The notes beneath the pieces are model-generated. The model was not told the DNA's origin, ran no database searches, and saw only the letters and a program-made list of their open reading frames with translations. This document shows positions 46,601-60,886 of a DNA stretch of 64,000 bases, one piece after another. The position numbers and the translations under genes are program-made. Numbering within the stretch: position 1 is the first letter of the stretch; every line of letters starts with the position of its first letter. This stretch comes from Pseudomonas sp. 7SR1 (GTDB lineage: Bacteria > Pseudomonadota > Gammaproteobacteria > Pseudomonadales > Pseudomonadaceae): assembly GCF_900156465.1 (NCBI RefSeq), contig NZ_LT707064.1:1028001-1092000 (forward strand), given 5' to 3'.

Positions 46601-47755
46601 CGCAAGGTGGTCTCCATCGCGAGAAAGGTCATCTACTCGATGCCCGACGAACTGGCAGAGCGTATCCTGCGCGAGAGCATGAGCGACCTCGGCGTCGACA
46701 ACATAGACACCTATCGCTCACGGATAGACGCCATAAACAAAGGACTGCGCAGCTTCACGCCACATAAGGTCCACCACGAAAACCTGCTGTACAAATACAA
46801 CGTATGGCAAGCCGTCGATTACTGCACCCAGGACCTCCAGCCCCAAGGCCTGCAACTCAACTCGACCCAGAAAATCCGAATCTTCGACATGACACTGCCG
46901 CTCAGGCGCGAGCTTTTCGACAGTGAAGGCAATTTCAAGATGATGATGTCGTCCCTGCCCGACAACCTCACCGGCGCACTGTTCGTCACGATCATCCCCG
47001 AACAGGGCAAGAAGAAAGCCGCGATGACCAAGATACAGGCGGATATCCATGATGTGGTTGCCGCTGCCGAACAAAGAGTCTGGCGCGAGCTGGGGACCGA
47101 CTTCCCCGGGGAAGGACCTGAAGTCGAGGCCGCCAAGAAAGAGTACAAGGAAACGCCTGAAAACCTTGCGCTGTACAAGAGCAAGAAGCTGCAGATCTTC
47201 AGGGAAGAAATGCAGAAACGACACAAGCCCGGGCTCCTGACGGAAATCCGCAACAACAGGATTCCTTATCTCATCATCAACAAGGGCAAATCACTGCGCA
47301 AAACGCTACTGGTGACCCAGGAGGACATCACGGATTTCAGCAGAAAACTTTCCAACTACGACGCCTTCGATATCGAGGTGGTGACCCAGGTCCCTTCGAA
47401 AAAAGTGCCTAGCAAGACCCCGACCACCAGCACGCCTGTAGCCCCGCCGCAAGCATCGCCGGTCAAGGACAGGTTCACCGTAAGCGCCAATACCCTGGCG
47501 GAAACACAGATGTCCTACAACAGCTTCCCCGACGCGGCCAAGACCAGGATCACGCAGATCATGGACGACATCCGCGCCGGCAGGGCCACCACCAAGAGAA
47601 TCAACAGGTTCTACTGGTACGACATGGCCCAGCTCTCCCCCGGCGGCGGCAGAGGGGCCTGGCGCGCGGCGTTCGAACGCAAGGGTGATAGCTGGATACT
47701 CCAGGGCTTCTACGACTATCACGTCAATAAACCTGCGACGGTCTGGGAGGGCTGA
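43670..47755 (+). CDS. very large toxin-like protein (DUF6543/dermonecrotic-toxin-type)
   Basis: A 1361-residue protein with no signal peptide. The N-terminal two thirds is mostly helical (HLDDWFKRTFPAIADTVDVK; ALLYSPGEPLEIYRDLAALK). About residues 773-810 is a glycine-rich hydrophobic hairpin (GVALLTGAMAMFYAGRLGGV), then FVLKGFNGKGLAPEGRDRYR and YLKLGKDYCK, which resemble the large DUF6543 putative toxins of plant-associated pseudomonads; this similarity is from memory. A Pro/Thr linker (about 1248-1265) precedes a distinct C-terminal domain with INRFYWYDMAQLSPGGGRGA and WRAAFERKGDSWILQGFYDY. Activity is unknown. No immunity or secretion gene is adjacent. ATG after AGGAAGAGACC. Confidence 0.6.
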   Translation: MPDNHPPTPSFNPPQANGTALTTQLEASQQRMIRLNDAIPRASQIATRHLDDWFKRTFPAIADTVDVKELALYTWRDEAIPPAQRNSGGPATRRVTDTVALDTLLWRAIAGRVDTQAFFVELDNVDVITNQGETTQMPVALNTRIAKEEIKRLSDTLAESFAELLAQALDDFWDGSTEFTQERHVSDWLAMEFGVQLKAQADLHHLDGTLSPQMHKAVADLGVSAPDAASRASITERLRPGIHALALTPEGWGFSVPLTSAIALTQHDSQDHPGHALLYSPGEPLEIYRDLAALKAGLAQHDNAGDRVHIAPMTQNFLAHLVADLRTTQKAAVHDTLLDGPAEDERLSAWVARIDAAANIGDRLDLAAAMDERELRLNQKKLDDWLHGNPNVTGSDRVAWWRAVQDLQKTLDDVSPPPDPVTLATQDALQARIRELLVRFVKEKHPSADPDRIVLGIRKQILDPHAPTGESPFGSGISRDPVKAIVDDRRSMTQWAMSNLTPDERNATHVSVEGPLSFAQIVEVIERANVGARLPAELQLAARTRQPQWMAVKAKQMRAQAWAAHISGDLRHDRDKTGLNLVLAALDSPAPEGRRKVNGHEVVVRQVQWGDSVLKEILAFGVRTLASRPSLTLYTPGAPDGKTFRDVDANSDRELEAALVRTLTATLDMTRWLISQLPLLEQADQLASLVPASENLTLNEKIRKITQPSFSWIRHRVLDDFASNVYSPVVKADLFKALHETQITHAIKTADSLTVSNAERDSTAAQEGRRKGVALLTGAMAMFYAGRLGGVLGRAILPTMAGGAAVSAIKDEDGSFSQWAGDFIHGLGEVLAEAGQDLIMARAAHRRSKERPRLSSLARMPDPELEPFVLKGFNGKGLAPEGRDRYRDAGGQGYLKLGKDYCKTAIQEGEQIIYASNNRSNQRRVAWKNGRWQLQEPLRLLGGGNLLSLFSRTPETAQRKTCNALVEGVLVDHHWPSRKVVSIARKVIYSMPDELAERILRESMSDLGVDNIDTYRSRIDAINKGLRSFTPHKVHHENLLYKYNVWQAVDYCTQDLQPQGLQLNSTQKIRIFDMTLPLRRELFDSEGNFKMMMSSLPDNLTGALFVTIIPEQGKKKAAMTKIQADIHDVVAAAEQRVWRELGTDFPGEGPEVEAAKKEYKETPENLALYKSKKLQIFREEMQKRHKPGLLTEIRNNRIPYLIINKGKSLRKTLLVTQEDITDFSRKLSNYDAFDIEVVTQVPSKKVPSKTPTTSTPVAPPQASPVKDRFTVSANTLAETQMSYNSFPDAAKTRITQIMDDIRAGRATTKRINRFYWYDMAQLSPGGGRGAWRAAFERKGDSWILQGFYDYHVNKPATVWEG

Positions 47756-47775
47756 GTAAAACTGACCGACCAAAG

Positions 47776-47799
47776 GCAAGCCCTGTGGACAGGGCTTGC
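47776..47799. terminator. perfect hairpin between the large toxin-like gene and the LysR gene
   Basis: GCAAGCCCTG / CAGGGCTTGC around TGGA, a 10-bp stem between converging genes. It is followed by TCGCGA, a REP-like flank. It may serve as a bidirectional terminator. Confidence 0.5.
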
Positions 47800-47857
47800 T
47801 CGCGAACGAGGATGGTTTTGACCGCGTCACTTCCGGCCGAGAGGCTCCTGTCCGGCA

Positions 47858-48760
47858 TCAGGAAACAGACAAAGCCCCCTCGTCGGTCAACAACGCCACG
47901 AACCCCTTGGCCATCGGCGAACGCTGGTCCTTGCGCTGTACCAGCCACACGGCCGACACCGCCGCGGGGTCGAGCAGCGGTCGATAGACCACGCCATCGA
48001 TTCGCATCCGCTGGTAAGACGCCGGCAGCACCGAAACACCCAGCCCCGCCGCCACCAGGCCTATGATGGTCATGGCTTCCCCGGCCTCCTGGGCGAAATG
48101 CGGACTGAAGCCGGCGTCGCGAGCCAGGTTCAGGAGCTGCGCATACAGGCCGCTGCCGTAGCTGCGGGGAAAGAATACAAAGGGTTCATGGGCCAGCGCC
48201 GATAGAAACAGCCCCTCCTCATTGCCCTGGGCCAGTGGATGCTTGGCGCTGAGCACGGCCACCAGGGGTTCGCGGCTCAACTCGATGACACTCAGGGAGT
48301 CGGGCAGCGGCAACGGGCGCATGATGCCGACTTCGATCGCCTCGTCCACCAGCGCATCGGCCACCTGGGTACTGCTCATTTCCCGCAGGTTCAGGTGCAC
48401 GGCCGGAAATCGCTGGCGAAAGGAGAAGATCGCCTGGGGGATGGTGGAATTGAACGGCGCCGAGGAGGTGAACCCGATTTTCAACTCGCCCAGTTCCCCC
48501 TGCTGGGCGCGGCGGGCTACGTCAGCCGCCTTGTCGACCTGGGCCAGGACCCGTCGCGCCTCTTCCAGAAACAGCCGCCCGGCTTCGCTCAGTTCGACCC
48601 GACGATTGGTGCGCTCGAACAGACGCGCGCCGATCTCCTGTTCCAACGCCTGGATCTGCTGGCTCAAGGGAGGCTGGGAGATACCCAGCGCCAGCGCGGC
48701 ACGGCCGAAATGAAGCTCCTCGGCGACGGCGATGAAGTAACGCAGATGACGCAATTCCAT
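47858..48760 (-). CDS. LysR-family transcriptional regulator (YnfL-like)
   Basis: A 300-residue LysR protein: N-terminal winged helix-turn-helix (MELRHLRYFIAVAEELHFGR, ALGISQPPLSQQIQALEQEI) and a C-terminal effector-binding domain (GELKIGFTSSAPFNSTIPQA). It is divergent from an MFS exporter gene, with 120 bases between the starts, the arrangement of E. coli ynfL-ynfM. It most likely controls that exporter in response to a small molecule not known here. Confidence 0.88.
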   Translation of the reverse strand: MELRHLRYFIAVAEELHFGRAALALGISQPPLSQQIQALEQEIGARLFERTNRRVELSEAGRLFLEEARRVLAQVDKAADVARRAQQGELGELKIGFTSSAPFNSTIPQAIFSFRQRFPAVHLNLREMSSTQVADALVDEAIEVGIMRPLPLPDSLSVIELSREPLVAVLSAKHPLAQGNEEGLFLSALAHEPFVFFPRSYGSGLYAQLLNLARDAGFSPHFAQEAGEAMTIIGLVAAGLGVSVLPASYQRMRIDGVVYRPLLDPAAVSAVWLVQRKDQRSPMAKGFVALLTDEGALSVS

Positions 48761-48808
48761 GGGCCTTCCAATAAGTCGTTCAACGTCTTAAACAGGTCGA
48801 ACAATATA

Positions 48809-48836
48809 TTGGATAGAAACATTAGCCGGCTATATG
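48809..48836 (+). promoter_or_regulatory. promoter candidate for the MFS gene in the LysR/MFS divergent region
   Basis: TTGGAT (48809-48814), a 16-base spacer, TATATG (48831-48836). The divergent region also holds CCAATA (48768-48773) with TATTGG (48807-48812) and GTTC/GAAC inverted pairs, which could be the LysR binding site overlapping the promoter. Confidence 0.45.
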
Positions 48837-48880
48837 CTTTTTTCATTGCCTGCCTGGCCGTGCTTCCCCCGAGGTTCATC

Positions 48881-50155
48881 GTGAAAACTGCTGTCGCTCC
48901 CCTGGCCCATGAAATCCCTCCCCAGCCGGACAACGTCGCTGGGCAACTGGCGGACATCTACATCGAGAAAGGCACCTCGATGTTCATGCATACAGTCCTG
49001 GCGCTGTTCTGCGGCGGGTTCGCGACGTTCGCCCTGCTGTATTGCGTGCAGCCGATGATGCCGCTGTTGTCGGCGGAGTTTTCCATCAACGCCGCCCAGA
49101 GCAGCCTGATCCTGTCGGTGGCGACCGCCTTGCTCGCCATCGGCCTTTTGATCACCGGTCCGATCTCCGACCGCATCGGCCGCAAGCCGGTGATGGTCGC
49201 GGCGCTGTTCGCCGCGGCGTTGTGCACGATTGCCAGCGCCATGATGCCCACCTGGCAAGGCGTACTGGTACTGCGCGCCCTCGTGGGGCTGTCGTTGAGC
49301 GGACTGGCGGCCGTGGCCATGACCTACCTGAGCGAAGAAATCCATCCCAAGCACATCGGCCTGGCGATGGGCCTGTATATCGCCGGCAACGCCATCGGCG
49401 GCATGTCCGGACGGCTGATCGCCGGCGTACTGATCGACTTCGTCAGTTGGCACACCGCGATGCTGGTGATCGGCGGTCTCGCACTGATCGCCGCGGCGGT
49501 GTTCTGGAGGATTCTTCCCGAGTCGCGCAACTTCCGTCCGCGCTCGCTGCACCCACGCAGCCTGCTGGAAGGGTTCACCATGCACTTTCGCGATGCCGGG
49601 TTGCCACTGCTGTTTCTCGAAGCGTTCGTGTTGATGGGGGCGTTCGTGACGCTGTTCAACTACATCGGCTACCGCCTGCTGGCCGCGCCTTATCATCTGG
49701 ACCAGGCGTTCGTCGGCTTGCTGTCGGTGGTGTACCTGTCGGGTATCTACAGTTCGGCCAAGGTCGGCTCGCTGGCCGACAAACTGGGTCGCCGCAAGAT
49801 GCTCTGGGCGACCATTGCACTGATGCTGGCAGGCCTGGTGCTGACTCTGTTCACTCCGCTGTCCCTGGTGATCCTGGGCATGCTGGTGTTCACCTTCGGG
49901 TTCTTCGGTGCCCACTCCGTCGCCAGCAGCTGGATCGGTCGCCGGGCAACCAGAGCCAAGGGGCAGGCCTCATCGCTCTACCTGTTCAGCTACTACGCGG
50001 GTTCGAGTATCGCGGGCACGGCCGGTGGCGTGGCCTGGCACCTGGGTGGCTGGAACGGCATCGGATTGTTCATCGGGGCCTTGCTGGTGATTGCGTTGGG
50101 GGTGGCATTGAAACTGGCCAAGCTACCGGTGTTGCCGGGCAACATGCAGGTCTAG
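48881..50155 (+). CDS. MFS exporter, YnfM-like
   Basis: A 424-residue major facilitator protein with 12 predicted helices. The stretch FATFALLYCVQPMMPLLSAE, then GPISDRIGRKPVMV (MFS motif A), GLSLSGLAAVAMTYLSEEIH and AKGQASSLYLFSYYAGSSIA, are very close to E. coli YnfM, a drug-efflux-type permease reported to export several compounds. I start at the GTG at 48881, which follows CGAGGTTCATC; the longer frame runs back through the divergent LysR gene. The adjacent LysR gene probably regulates it. Confidence 0.85.
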   Translation: MKTAVAPLAHEIPPQPDNVAGQLADIYIEKGTSMFMHTVLALFCGGFATFALLYCVQPMMPLLSAEFSINAAQSSLILSVATALLAIGLLITGPISDRIGRKPVMVAALFAAALCTIASAMMPTWQGVLVLRALVGLSLSGLAAVAMTYLSEEIHPKHIGLAMGLYIAGNAIGGMSGRLIAGVLIDFVSWHTAMLVIGGLALIAAAVFWRILPESRNFRPRSLHPRSLLEGFTMHFRDAGLPLLFLEAFVLMGAFVTLFNYIGYRLLAAPYHLDQAFVGLLSVVYLSGIYSSAKVGSLADKLGRRKMLWATIALMLAGLVLTLFTPLSLVILGMLVFTFGFFGAHSVASSWIGRRATRAKGQASSLYLFSYYAGSSIAGTAGGVAWHLGGWNGIGLFIGALLVIALGVALKLAKLPVLPGNMQV

Positions 50156-50172
50156 CCTGGAGATTGATCGAG

Positions 50173-50191
50173 CCCGGGCCTGCCGCCCGGG
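50173..50191. terminator. hairpin after the MFS gene
   Basis: CCCGGGC (50173-50179) and GCCCGGG (50185-50191) form a GC-rich stem around CTGCC, 18 bases after the stop. There is no U-tract. Confidence 0.4.
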
Positions 50192-50323
50192 TCATTGCTG
50201 CATCGTCATCCGCGCCTCCAGGATTCCCTCGCGCACTTCCAGGCTCAGCGTCTGCAGGGTCGCACCATCCCGCTCGTGCCGATCCAGCCAGTCGAGCAGT
50301 CGATTGACATCGCCACTGGCCAT
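50192..50323 (-). CDS. possible small protein, 43 residues
   Basis: A minus-strand ATG at 50323 opens MASGDVNRLLDWLDRHERDG, continuing through TLQTLSLEVREGILEARMTM to a TGA at 50192-50194. The amphipathic helical look and Pseudomonas-like codon use suggest real coding sequence, and the frame stays open upstream to a TTG near 50365. No clear ribosome-binding site was found. It sits between the converging MFS and hemE genes. The function is unknown. Confidence 0.3.
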   Translation of the reverse strand: MASGDVNRLLDWLDRHERDGATLQTLSLEVREGILEARMTMQQ

Positions 50324-50383
50324 CGTCGAGATCTTCGTTGATGCCGCCGAAGCGCTCTTATTCAAAGTGAATGATAAAGAGGC

Positions 50384-50420
50384 GAAAAAAAGCCTGCCTG
50401 GAACGAATCCCGGCAGGCTG
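50384..50420 (-). terminator. intrinsic terminator of hemE
   Basis: On the minus strand AGCCTGCC and GGCAGGCT form an 8-bp stem with a 13-base loop, followed at once by seven T residues. It begins about 17 bases after the hemE stop. Confidence 0.85.
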
Positions 50421-50436
50421 GGTGAGCAGGCTTTGA

Positions 50437-51504
50437 TCAGCCGTGGTATTGCGCCGACAACTCATGCACGGCGCGCAGGAAAGCACCGGCGTGTTCCGGA
50501 TCGACTTCCGGGGTGATGCCGTGACCCAGGTTGAATACGTGGCCGCTGCCCTTACCGTAGCTGGCCAGGATTCGACCAACCTCGGCACGAATGGCTTCAG
50601 GCTTGGCGTAGAGGACGGTCGGGTCCATGTTGCCTTGCAGGGCCACCTTGTCACCGACCCGCGCACGGGCGTTGCCGATATCGCAGGTCCAGTCCAGGCC
50701 CAGGGCATCGGCGCCCGCGTCGGCGATACTCTCCAGCCACAGGCCGCCATTCTTGGTGAACAGGATCACCGGTACCTGGCGCCCTTCATGTTCGCGAATC
50801 AGGCCGCTGACGATCTTGCGCATATAGGCCAGGGAGAACTCCTGATAGGCCGCCGCCGACAGGTTGCCGCCCCAGGTGTCGAAGATCTGCACCGCCTGCG
50901 CCCCGGCCATGATCTGGCCATTGAGGTAGGAGGTGACCGACTGCGCCAGCTTGTCCAGCAGCAGGTGCATGGCTTGCGGGTTGTCGTAGAGCATCGCCTT
51001 GGTCTTGCGGAAGTCCTTGGACGAACCGCCTTCGACCATGTAGGTCGCCAGGGTCCAGGGGCTGCCGGAAAAACCGATCAACGGCACGCGACCGTTGAGC
51101 TCGCGGCGAATGGTGCTGACCGCATCCATGACGTAGCCCAGGTCCTTTTGCGGATCCGGGATCGGCAATGCCTCGATGTCGGCCAGGGAGCTGACGACCT
51201 TCTTGAAGCGTGGGCCTTCGCCGGTCTCGAAATACAGACCCTGGCCCATGGCGTCGGGGATGGTGAGGATGTCGGAGAACAGGATCGCCGCATCCAGCTG
51301 CGGGTAACGATCCAGGGGCTGCAGCGTGACCTCGCAAGCGAATTGCGGGTTCATGCACAGGCTCATGAAATCGCCGGCCTTGGCGCGGCTGGCGCGGTAC
51401 TCCGGCAGATAGCGACCGGCCTGGCGCATCATCCACACAGGGGTGACGTCTACGGGTTGCTTGAGCAGGGCGCGAAGGAAACGATCGTTCTTCAGGGCAG
51501 TCAT
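50437..51504 (-). CDS. hemE: uroporphyrinogen decarboxylase
   Basis: A 355-residue HemE, which converts uroporphyrinogen III to coproporphyrinogen III by removing four carboxyl groups, in haem synthesis. The family start [16 protein letters not shown] (conserved Arg for substrate) and [12 protein letters not shown] (catalytic Asp), [19 protein letters not shown] and [20 protein letters not shown] near the end are all present. It has its own terminator, and the long gap to gltD suggests a separate transcript. Confidence 0.96.
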   Translation of the reverse strand: MTALKNDRFLRALLKQPVDVTPVWMMRQAGRYLPEYRASRAKAGDFMSLCMNPQFACEVTLQPLDRYPQLDAAILFSDILTIPDAMGQGLYFETGEGPRFKKVVSSLADIEALPIPDPQKDLGYVMDAVSTIRRELNGRVPLIGFSGSPWTLATYMVEGGSSKDFRKTKAMLYDNPQAMHLLLDKLAQSVTSYLNGQIMAGAQAVQIFDTWGGNLSAAAYQEFSLAYMRKIVSGLIREHEGRQVPVILFTKNGGLWLESIADAGADALGLDWTCDIGNARARVGDKVALQGNMDPTVLYAKPEAIRAEVGRILASYGKGSGHVFNLGHGITPEVDPEHAGAFLRAVHELSAQYHG

Positions 51505-51551
51505 GTCGGCATCCGGAAAAAAAGTGCGGGCATTTTCTCAGAGCGCGACGC

Positions 51552-51579
51552 AAAAGGCACGGCAAGAGCCGTGCCTTTT
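51552..51579. terminator. bidirectional intrinsic terminator upstream of hemE / downstream of gltD
   Basis: AAAAGGCACGGC (51552-51563), loop AAGA, GCCGTGCCTTTT (51568-51579): a perfect 12-bp stem with A-tract and T-tract, so it can work on both strands. On the minus strand it would end the gltBD transcript before hemE. Confidence 0.8.
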
Positions 51580-51637
51580 ATCTATCGGGGCAATTTGTCG
51601 CGGTGTCATGCAATGTTCAGCAACACCAAAAAACAAT

Positions 51638-51727
51638 TGTGGGAGCGAGCTTGCTCGCGATGAGGGCATCACATTCAACATGTTCGTTGACTGATCCACC
51701 GTTATCGCGAGCAAGCTCGCTCCCACA
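51638..51727. repeat. REP doublet (REPIN)
   Basis: TGTGGGAGCGAGCTTGCTCG (from 51638) and its inverse CGAGCAAGCTCGCTCCCACA (to 51727) flank about 50 bases of spacer. This is the standard P. fluorescens-group REP pair in opposite orientation, probably mobilised by a RAYT transposase elsewhere in the genome. Confidence 0.92.
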
Positions 51728-51756
51728 TCTGATCGCACTCCAGCGTTAGGAAGTGA

Positions 51757-57657
<5,901 letters not shown>

Positions 57658-57838
57658 AGACACTTTCTCACCAGGCTGCCTCTTGCCGAGGCAAATTTCT
57701 TTTCAATTCAACCAGTTGCATTTCGCGCCGAACGTACGCCGGCTTTGCGGGGGCAAAAGGGAGGTCATTGTACATGCCGACACAGACGCTCACAAATTTG
57801 ACGACGAACTGTCGCAAATCCATGTCGCATTTGTGAAA

Positions 57839-57867
57839 GGTTTAAAGCTATATGCTGTGCTAGTCAA
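57839..57867 (-). promoter_or_regulatory. promoter candidate and palindromic region upstream of gltBD
   Basis: On the minus strand TTGACT (57862-57867), 17 bases, TAAACC (57839-57844) is a plausible weak promoter about 180 bases before gltB. Just downstream lie CACAAAT and ATTTGTG (about 57791-57836) as an inverted repeat with two internal TGTCGCA copies, a possible operator. The 343-base gap 57665-58007 holds no gene that I can see. Confidence 0.35.
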
Positions 57868-57980
57868 AACTTTTTTGGGTTCGACCGCTACGACTCAAAC
57901 GCTACTGTGACGCAGACACCGCAAGGCGCGCGGCCTGAAAGGTCGCCCGCCCCTGCGGAAATGTTGAGGTTGCCGGGAGA

Positions 57981-58001
57981 GGCGGCCTGGGTAAGGCCGC
58001 C
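57981..58001. terminator. hairpin after the DamX-like gene
   Basis: GGCGGCCT / AGGCCGCC, an 8-bp perfect stem with a 5-base loop, six bases beyond the DamX-like stop on the minus strand. There is no U-tract. Confidence 0.45.
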
Positions 58002-58007
58002 GAATCT

Positions 58008-59597
58008 TCAGCGAGTTGCAGCCAGTTCCTGTTGGACGCTGGCGACAGTGCGAGGCCAAGGTTTACCAGCCTGAACCTTCGCTGGCAAGGCCTTGATGGC
58101 GGAAACGGCCGCATCGCGGCTGGCAAAGCTGCCGTAGGTGATGACATACAGCGGCTTGCCGTTGAGCACCTTCTTGAAATAACGATACTCGCCGCCCTGC
58201 TCCTTGACGAAGTTCTGGGCGGCCGCCTCGGAGCTGGTGCCGAGGATCTGCACCACGTAGTTGCCTGGTGCCTGGCCGGCGTACCAGCTGCCACCCGCGG
58301 CCTTGGCCGTGGTAGTGGCAGGCTTGGCGGCCGGCGCAGGTGCCGGCTTGGCCACCGGTGCTGGCGTCGGCGCGGGCTTGGCGGTAGCGACCTGGGCTGG
58401 GGCAGGCGTCGGCTTGGCGGCTGGAGCCGGCGCCGGTGTCGGGGTTGGTGCCGGACCTGCCGGCACGCCGACGGGCGGCGCCGTGGTGGTCACGGTTGGC
58501 GGCGTATCGCTGCTGTCGTCGATCGGAGGCGCCGAGCCGTCATCACCCTCGGTGATACCGCCGGCCGCTTCGGCCAGGGGACCGCGCATGACCGGTTGCG
58601 ACTGGCCGACCAACGGCAGCGGCATCGGCTGGGTATTGCCGGCGAACTCCACCGCTGGCGCGCCGCCGTTGGGTTGCGGCGTGCCCTGGCCAAGGGGCAG
58701 TTGCGCCTGTTCGTTTGCCGGTGTGCCCGTGGAGGGCGCCTTGTTGCGACCCGGCATCAGCCACGCGGCGGCAATGGCGACCACGACCACGGCGGAAATC
58801 GCCAATACGTGCTTCTTCGGCATGTTGAACCCCATACTTGGACGCTTCACCGCTGAGCGGCTGGCAATCATGATTTCGATCAAGGCATCGCGGGCGACCT
58901 GATTGATGTTGCCAGGCCAGCCGTCGGAGCTTTCGTGAATCTCAGAGATCTGATCGGCGGTGAAAAGTTCGATACCCCGGCCGGCTCCTTCAAGACGCTG
59001 GGCCAGGTATTCGCGGGTTTCTTCCTCGGTGTAGGGCGCCAGCTCGATGATGTGGAACCGCTCTTCCTCGAGCTGCAACTGCTCCAGACCGGCAATCAGC
59101 GACGACTCGCCGAAGAGGAACACATGAGGACGACCTTCCGGCGCACCGGCAGCCAGTTCCAGCAGCACTTCGAGGGCCGATTCGTCGAGCTGCTCGGCGT
59201 CATCCACCAGCAGGTAGACCTCCTGACCGGTCAACGCCAGCTGAACGATCTGCTCGAGAATCGCGCCGATTTCAGCCTGGGCGACATTCAGCGCCTGGGC
59301 CACCTGGCGCAACACACCCGCTGCGTCGCCGGCACCACGGGCCGAGACCACCACGCTTTGCACCGACTGCTTGTTGGTGCTGGCCACCAGGGCCTGGCGC
59401 AGCAGAGTCTTGCCGCTGCCCTGGGGACCGGTGACCACCAGCAGCAACTGGCTGTAGCGCGCCAGGTGATGCAATTGCCCAAGCACCGGCTTGCGCTGGG
59501 CCGGGAAGAACTTGAAGCCGGGGACCCGAGGAGCGAAAGGGTCGTGACTCAACTGGAAATGGCCGAGGAAAGCCTCGTCGGCATGCAAACTAGTCAT
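58008..59597 (-). CDS. DamX-like cell-division protein: AAA+ ATPase domain, TM helix, SPOR domain
   Basis: A 529-residue protein. Residues about 25-240 form an ExeA-like AAA+ domain with Walker A VVTGPQGSGKTLLRQAL and Walker B VYLLVDDAEQLDES. A single TM helix (HVLAISAVVVVAIAAAWLMP, about 265-285) is followed by a long Pro/Ala/Thr spacer (about 340-440) and a C-terminal SPOR domain (YVVQILGTSSEAAAQNFVKE ... PLYVITYGSFASRDAAVSAI). SPOR binds denuded peptidoglycan at the septum. E. coli DamX lacks the intact ATPase part, and the gene order aroK-aroB-damX is the same as in E. coli. Eleven bases separate it from aroB. Confidence 0.88.
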   Translation of the reverse strand: MTSLHADEAFLGHFQLSHDPFAPRVPGFKFFPAQRKPVLGQLHHLARYSQLLLVVTGPQGSGKTLLRQALVASTNKQSVQSVVVSARGAGDAAGVLRQVAQALNVAQAEIGAILEQIVQLALTGQEVYLLVDDAEQLDESALEVLLELAAGAPEGRPHVFLFGESSLIAGLEQLQLEEERFHIIELAPYTEEETREYLAQRLEGAGRGIELFTADQISEIHESSDGWPGNINQVARDALIEIMIASRSAVKRPSMGFNMPKKHVLAISAVVVVAIAAAWLMPGRNKAPSTGTPANEQAQLPLGQGTPQPNGGAPAVEFAGNTQPMPLPLVGQSQPVMRGPLAEAAGGITEGDDGSAPPIDDSSDTPPTVTTTAPPVGVPAGPAPTPTPAPAPAAKPTPAPAQVATAKPAPTPAPVAKPAPAPAAKPATTTAKAAGGSWYAGQAPGNYVVQILGTSSEAAAQNFVKEQGGEYRYFKKVLNGKPLYVITYGSFASRDAAVSAIKALPAKVQAGKPWPRTVASVQQELAATR

Positions 59598-59607
59598 CGG
59601 AATCTTA

Positions 59608-60708
59608 TTAACCTTTAAGCTGAGCCAGGGCGCGATAATCCGCTCCCAGCGTGGCCTGTAGAACCTCTTTCGGATAATCGTCGGTCACTACCGCTTCGCC
59701 CATGCGGCGCAGCAGCACCAGGCGCAGGCGACCGTCGATCACTTTCTTGTCGATAGCCATGTGTTCGAGGAAATCGGCCTCGGTCATTTCCTCCGGCGGC
59801 ACCACCGGCAGCCCGGCCCGCTGGAACAGGCGAATGCCACGATCACGCTCCTCCTGGCTGATCCAGCCCAGGCGCGCGGACATTTCCAGGGCCATGACCG
59901 TGCCGGCCGCGACCGCCTCGCCATGCAGCCAGACACCATAGCCCATATGGGTCTCGATGGCGTGACCAAAAGTGTGGCCCAGATTGAGCGTGGCGCGCAC
60001 ACCCGACTCCCGCTCATCGGCGCCTACCACGGCGGCCTTGGCGGCGCAGGAGCGCTCGATGGCGTAGGTCAGGGCGGCCTGGTCCAGGGCCCGCAAGCGG
60101 TCGACATTCTCCTCGAGCCAGCCCAAGAACGGCTCGTCGCAGATCAACCCGTATTTGATGACCTCCGCCAGCCCGGCGGACAGCTCGCGAGCCGGCAGGG
60201 TCTTGAGGGTAGCGGTATCGATCAGCACCACGTTGGGCTGATAGAACGCACCGACCATGTTCTTGCCCAGGGGATGGTTGATCCCGGTCTTGCCACCCAC
60301 CGACGAGTCGACCTGCGACAACAGCGTGGTGGGGATCTGGATGAAGTCGACGCCGCGCTGGTAACAAGCGGCGGCAAAACCGGCCATGTCGCCGATTACG
60401 CCACCGCCCAGGGCAACCACCGTGGTACGGCGGTCATGCCGTGCGGTCAGCAGGCCGTCGAAAATGAGTTGCAGGGTTTCCCAGTTCTTGAAGGCTTCGC
60501 CGTCGGGCAACACCACGGAAATGACCGAAAAAGCCGACAGGCTGCGGGTCAGACGCTCCAGATACAGAGGCGCGACGGTTTCATTGGAAATGATCGCCAC
60601 TTGCCGCCCTGCGATGTGCGGCGCCAGCAGTTCGGGCTGGTCCAGCAAGCCTTCGCCAATATGGATCGGGTAGCTGCGCTCGCCCAGGTCGACCTTAAGT
60701 GTCTGCAT
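59608..60708 (-). CDS. aroB: 3-dehydroquinate synthase
   Basis: A 366-residue AroB, second step of the shikimate pathway, NAD- and metal-dependent. Visible motifs are [20 protein letters not shown] (NAD site), [20 protein letters not shown], and the metal-ligand region [20 protein letters not shown]. Its aromatic products ultimately feed the tyrosine used by the ammonia-lyase of the aryl-polyene cluster, a metabolic link but not a regulatory one. Confidence 0.96.
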   Translation of the reverse strand: MQTLKVDLGERSYPIHIGEGLLDQPELLAPHIAGRQVAIISNETVAPLYLERLTRSLSAFSVISVVLPDGEAFKNWETLQLIFDGLLTARHDRRTTVVALGGGVIGDMAGFAAACYQRGVDFIQIPTTLLSQVDSSVGGKTGINHPLGKNMVGAFYQPNVVLIDTATLKTLPARELSAGLAEVIKYGLICDEPFLGWLEENVDRLRALDQAALTYAIERSCAAKAAVVGADERESGVRATLNLGHTFGHAIETHMGYGVWLHGEAVAAGTVMALEMSARLGWISQEERDRGIRLFQRAGLPVVPPEEMTEADFLEHMAIDKKVIDGRLRLVLLRRMGEAVVTDDYPKEVLQATLGADYRALAQLKG

Positions 60709-60886
60709 GTGTCCCCACAGTGAAGATGGAATCAGGCGTCCTGCCTGCGATTAACAAAAGTGCCCAACGGGGTTAAATCCCCCGCTACAGGTCCCGGTGC
60801 TGGCCATGACACCACGGGATGGTCATCCGCCGCGCCCCAGGCGGGCCATGACGGGACGTCGAGGATAGCGCATTTCGCCAGGCGCA

